Program-made: the position numbers and the translations under genes
Origin: Thermoplasmata archaeon
GTDB taxonomy: Archaea; Thermoplasmatota; Thermoplasmata; Lutacidiplasmatales; UBA184
Length of the DNA stretch: 6,161 bases
Assembly (NCBI GenBank): GCA_030043865.1
Contig: JASHWZ010000138.1
Location: forward strand, 1-6,161
Direction of reading: 5' to 3'
Notes under the pieces: model-generated
The model's input: only the letters and a program-made list of their open reading frames with translations
What the model was told of the DNA's origin: nothing
Database searches by the model: none
Shown here: piece after piece, positions 5,692 through 6,161 of the stretch
Layout: each line of letters opens with the position of its first letter
Numbering within the stretch: the first letter of the stretch is position 1

Positions 5692-6161
5692 ATGGCCGCC
5701 TACGCACATGCCGACACGCTCGTGGAGAACGACTGGCTCGCCGACCATCTCAAGGACCCGAAGGTCCGCGTCGTCGAGGTCGACTACGACCCCGCCGCGA
5801 ACTACGAGCTCGGCCACGTGCCGGGCGCCGTGCTGTTCGACTGGCGCAAGGACATCAACGACCCGGTCCGCCGCGACATCCTCTCGGAGGAGGCGCTCAC
5901 GGCGCTCTACCACCGCGCCGGGATCGACCCCGACACGACGGTCGTCCTGTACGGGGACTTCAACAACTGGTTCGCGGCGTTCGCGTTCTGGGTGCTCACC
6001 TATTACGGCGCGAAGCACCTGAAGCTCCTGAACGGCGGGAGGAAGAAGTGGATCGCCGAGGACCGGCCCTTCACGAAGGACGTCCCGGCGGCCGGCGCGG
6101 GGAAGCTCAAGGCGTCCGCCCCCGACCCCAAGCTGCGCGCGTTCCTCGCGGACGTCCAGCA
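5692..6161 (+). CDS. Thiosulfate sulfurtransferase-like rhodanese, N-terminal part (cut by window end)
   Basis: Tandem-domain rhodaneses move a sulfane sulfur from thiosulfate or mercaptopyruvate to a thiophilic acceptor through a persulfide on a cysteine in the second domain. Only the first 156 codons lie here, with no stop before the edge. They cover the first, structural rhodanese domain: NDWLADHL (13-20), VRVVEVDYDP (25-34), YELGHVPGAVLFDW (38-51), the helix LSEEALTALYHRAGI (64-78), VVLYGDFNNWFAAFAFWVL (84-102) and LKLLNGGRKKWIAEDRPF (110-127). The loop after the VVLYGD strand has no cysteine, as expected for the inactive first domain, so a catalytic domain should follow beyond 6161. The block closely follows the pattern of actinobacterial CysA/SseA-type thiosulfate sulfurtransferases, from memory of the family. 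ATG 5692 is supported by domain start, a TATA box at near-leaderless spacing, and GGAG at 5684-5687. Substrate preference cannot be judged without the second domain. Confidence 0.9.
   Translation, partial: MAAYAHADTLVENDWLADHLKDPKVRVVEVDYDPAANYELGHVPGAVLFDWRKDINDPVRRDILSEEALTALYHRAGIDPDTTVVLYGDFNNWFAAFAFWVLTYYGAKHLKLLNGGRKKWIAEDRPFTKDVPAAGAGKLKASAPDPKLRAFLADVQ

Noticed and set aside
4074..5693. 539-codon open frame on the minus strand spanning the permease and aIF1 genes
   Set aside because: It lies antisense to three well-supported genes, and its translation is low-complexity Arg/Glu/Asp/Gln/Pro without a recognisable domain. That is the usual by-product of third-position GC bias on the opposite strand.
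5552..6022. Plus-strand 156-codon frame at the right end
   Set aside because: Low-complexity Arg/Ser/Thr product in the wrong frame. The frame starting at 5692 encodes a clear rhodanese domain over the same bases.
2069..6161. A sulfur or iron-sulfur trafficking cluster made of the HesB carrier, ABC exporter and rhodanese
   Set aside because: The HesB and rhodanese genes are 3 kb apart, appear to have separate promoters, and are split by aIF1 and an ABC-2 exporter with no sulfur-related feature. Proximity alone does not support a system.

Overview
The window reads as a GC-rich archaeal chromosome segment with all convincing genes on the + strand. The domain assignment rests on three observations. 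A stand-alone SUI1/eIF1-type initiation factor is present. Isolated TATA-like boxes sit about 28 to 38 nt ahead of several start codons in an otherwise very GC-rich background, leaving little or no 5' leader. Shine-Dalgarno signals are weak or absent. The proteins are not strongly acidic, which argues against a haloarchaeon. A GC-rich lineage such as an uncultured Thermoplasmatota is my best guess, but that is inference.

Layout: (1) 28-1839, a 14-segment polysaccharide flippase-like membrane protein of the Wzx/MATE-like superfamily. (2) 2069-2464, an A-type (HesB/IscA) iron-sulfur carrier whose cysteine motif region is unusual and whose tail is long and glycine/cysteine rich. (3) 2604-5066, a compact three-gene ABC-2 exporter operon: one ATPase and two different but related six-segment permeases, joined by an 11-nt overlap and a 1-nt TGATG overlap. 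(4) 5238-5555, archaeal initiation factor aIF1. (5) 5692 to the window end, the N-terminal 156 codons of a tandem-domain rhodanese (thiosulfate/3-mercaptopyruvate sulfurtransferase type), cut by the window edge.

The genes look like separate transcription units apart from the ABC operon. Each of the HesB, ABC and rhodanese genes has its own TATA-like element. The HesB carrier and the rhodanese both touch sulfur metabolism, but they are 3 kb apart with unrelated genes between them, so no joint pathway can be claimed. No gene-free stretch exceeds 300 bases. The gaps (1840-2068, 2465-2603, 5067-5237, 5556-5691) hold promoters, several short inverted repeats and no convincing RNA gene. I found no mobile element, CRISPR array, tRNA or rRNA.

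I do not see a clearly new multi-gene system. The points most worth a second look are the cysteine-rich HesB tail, the dyad-symmetric TATA box ahead of the rhodanese, and the substrate-unknown ABC exporter with two diverged permeases.
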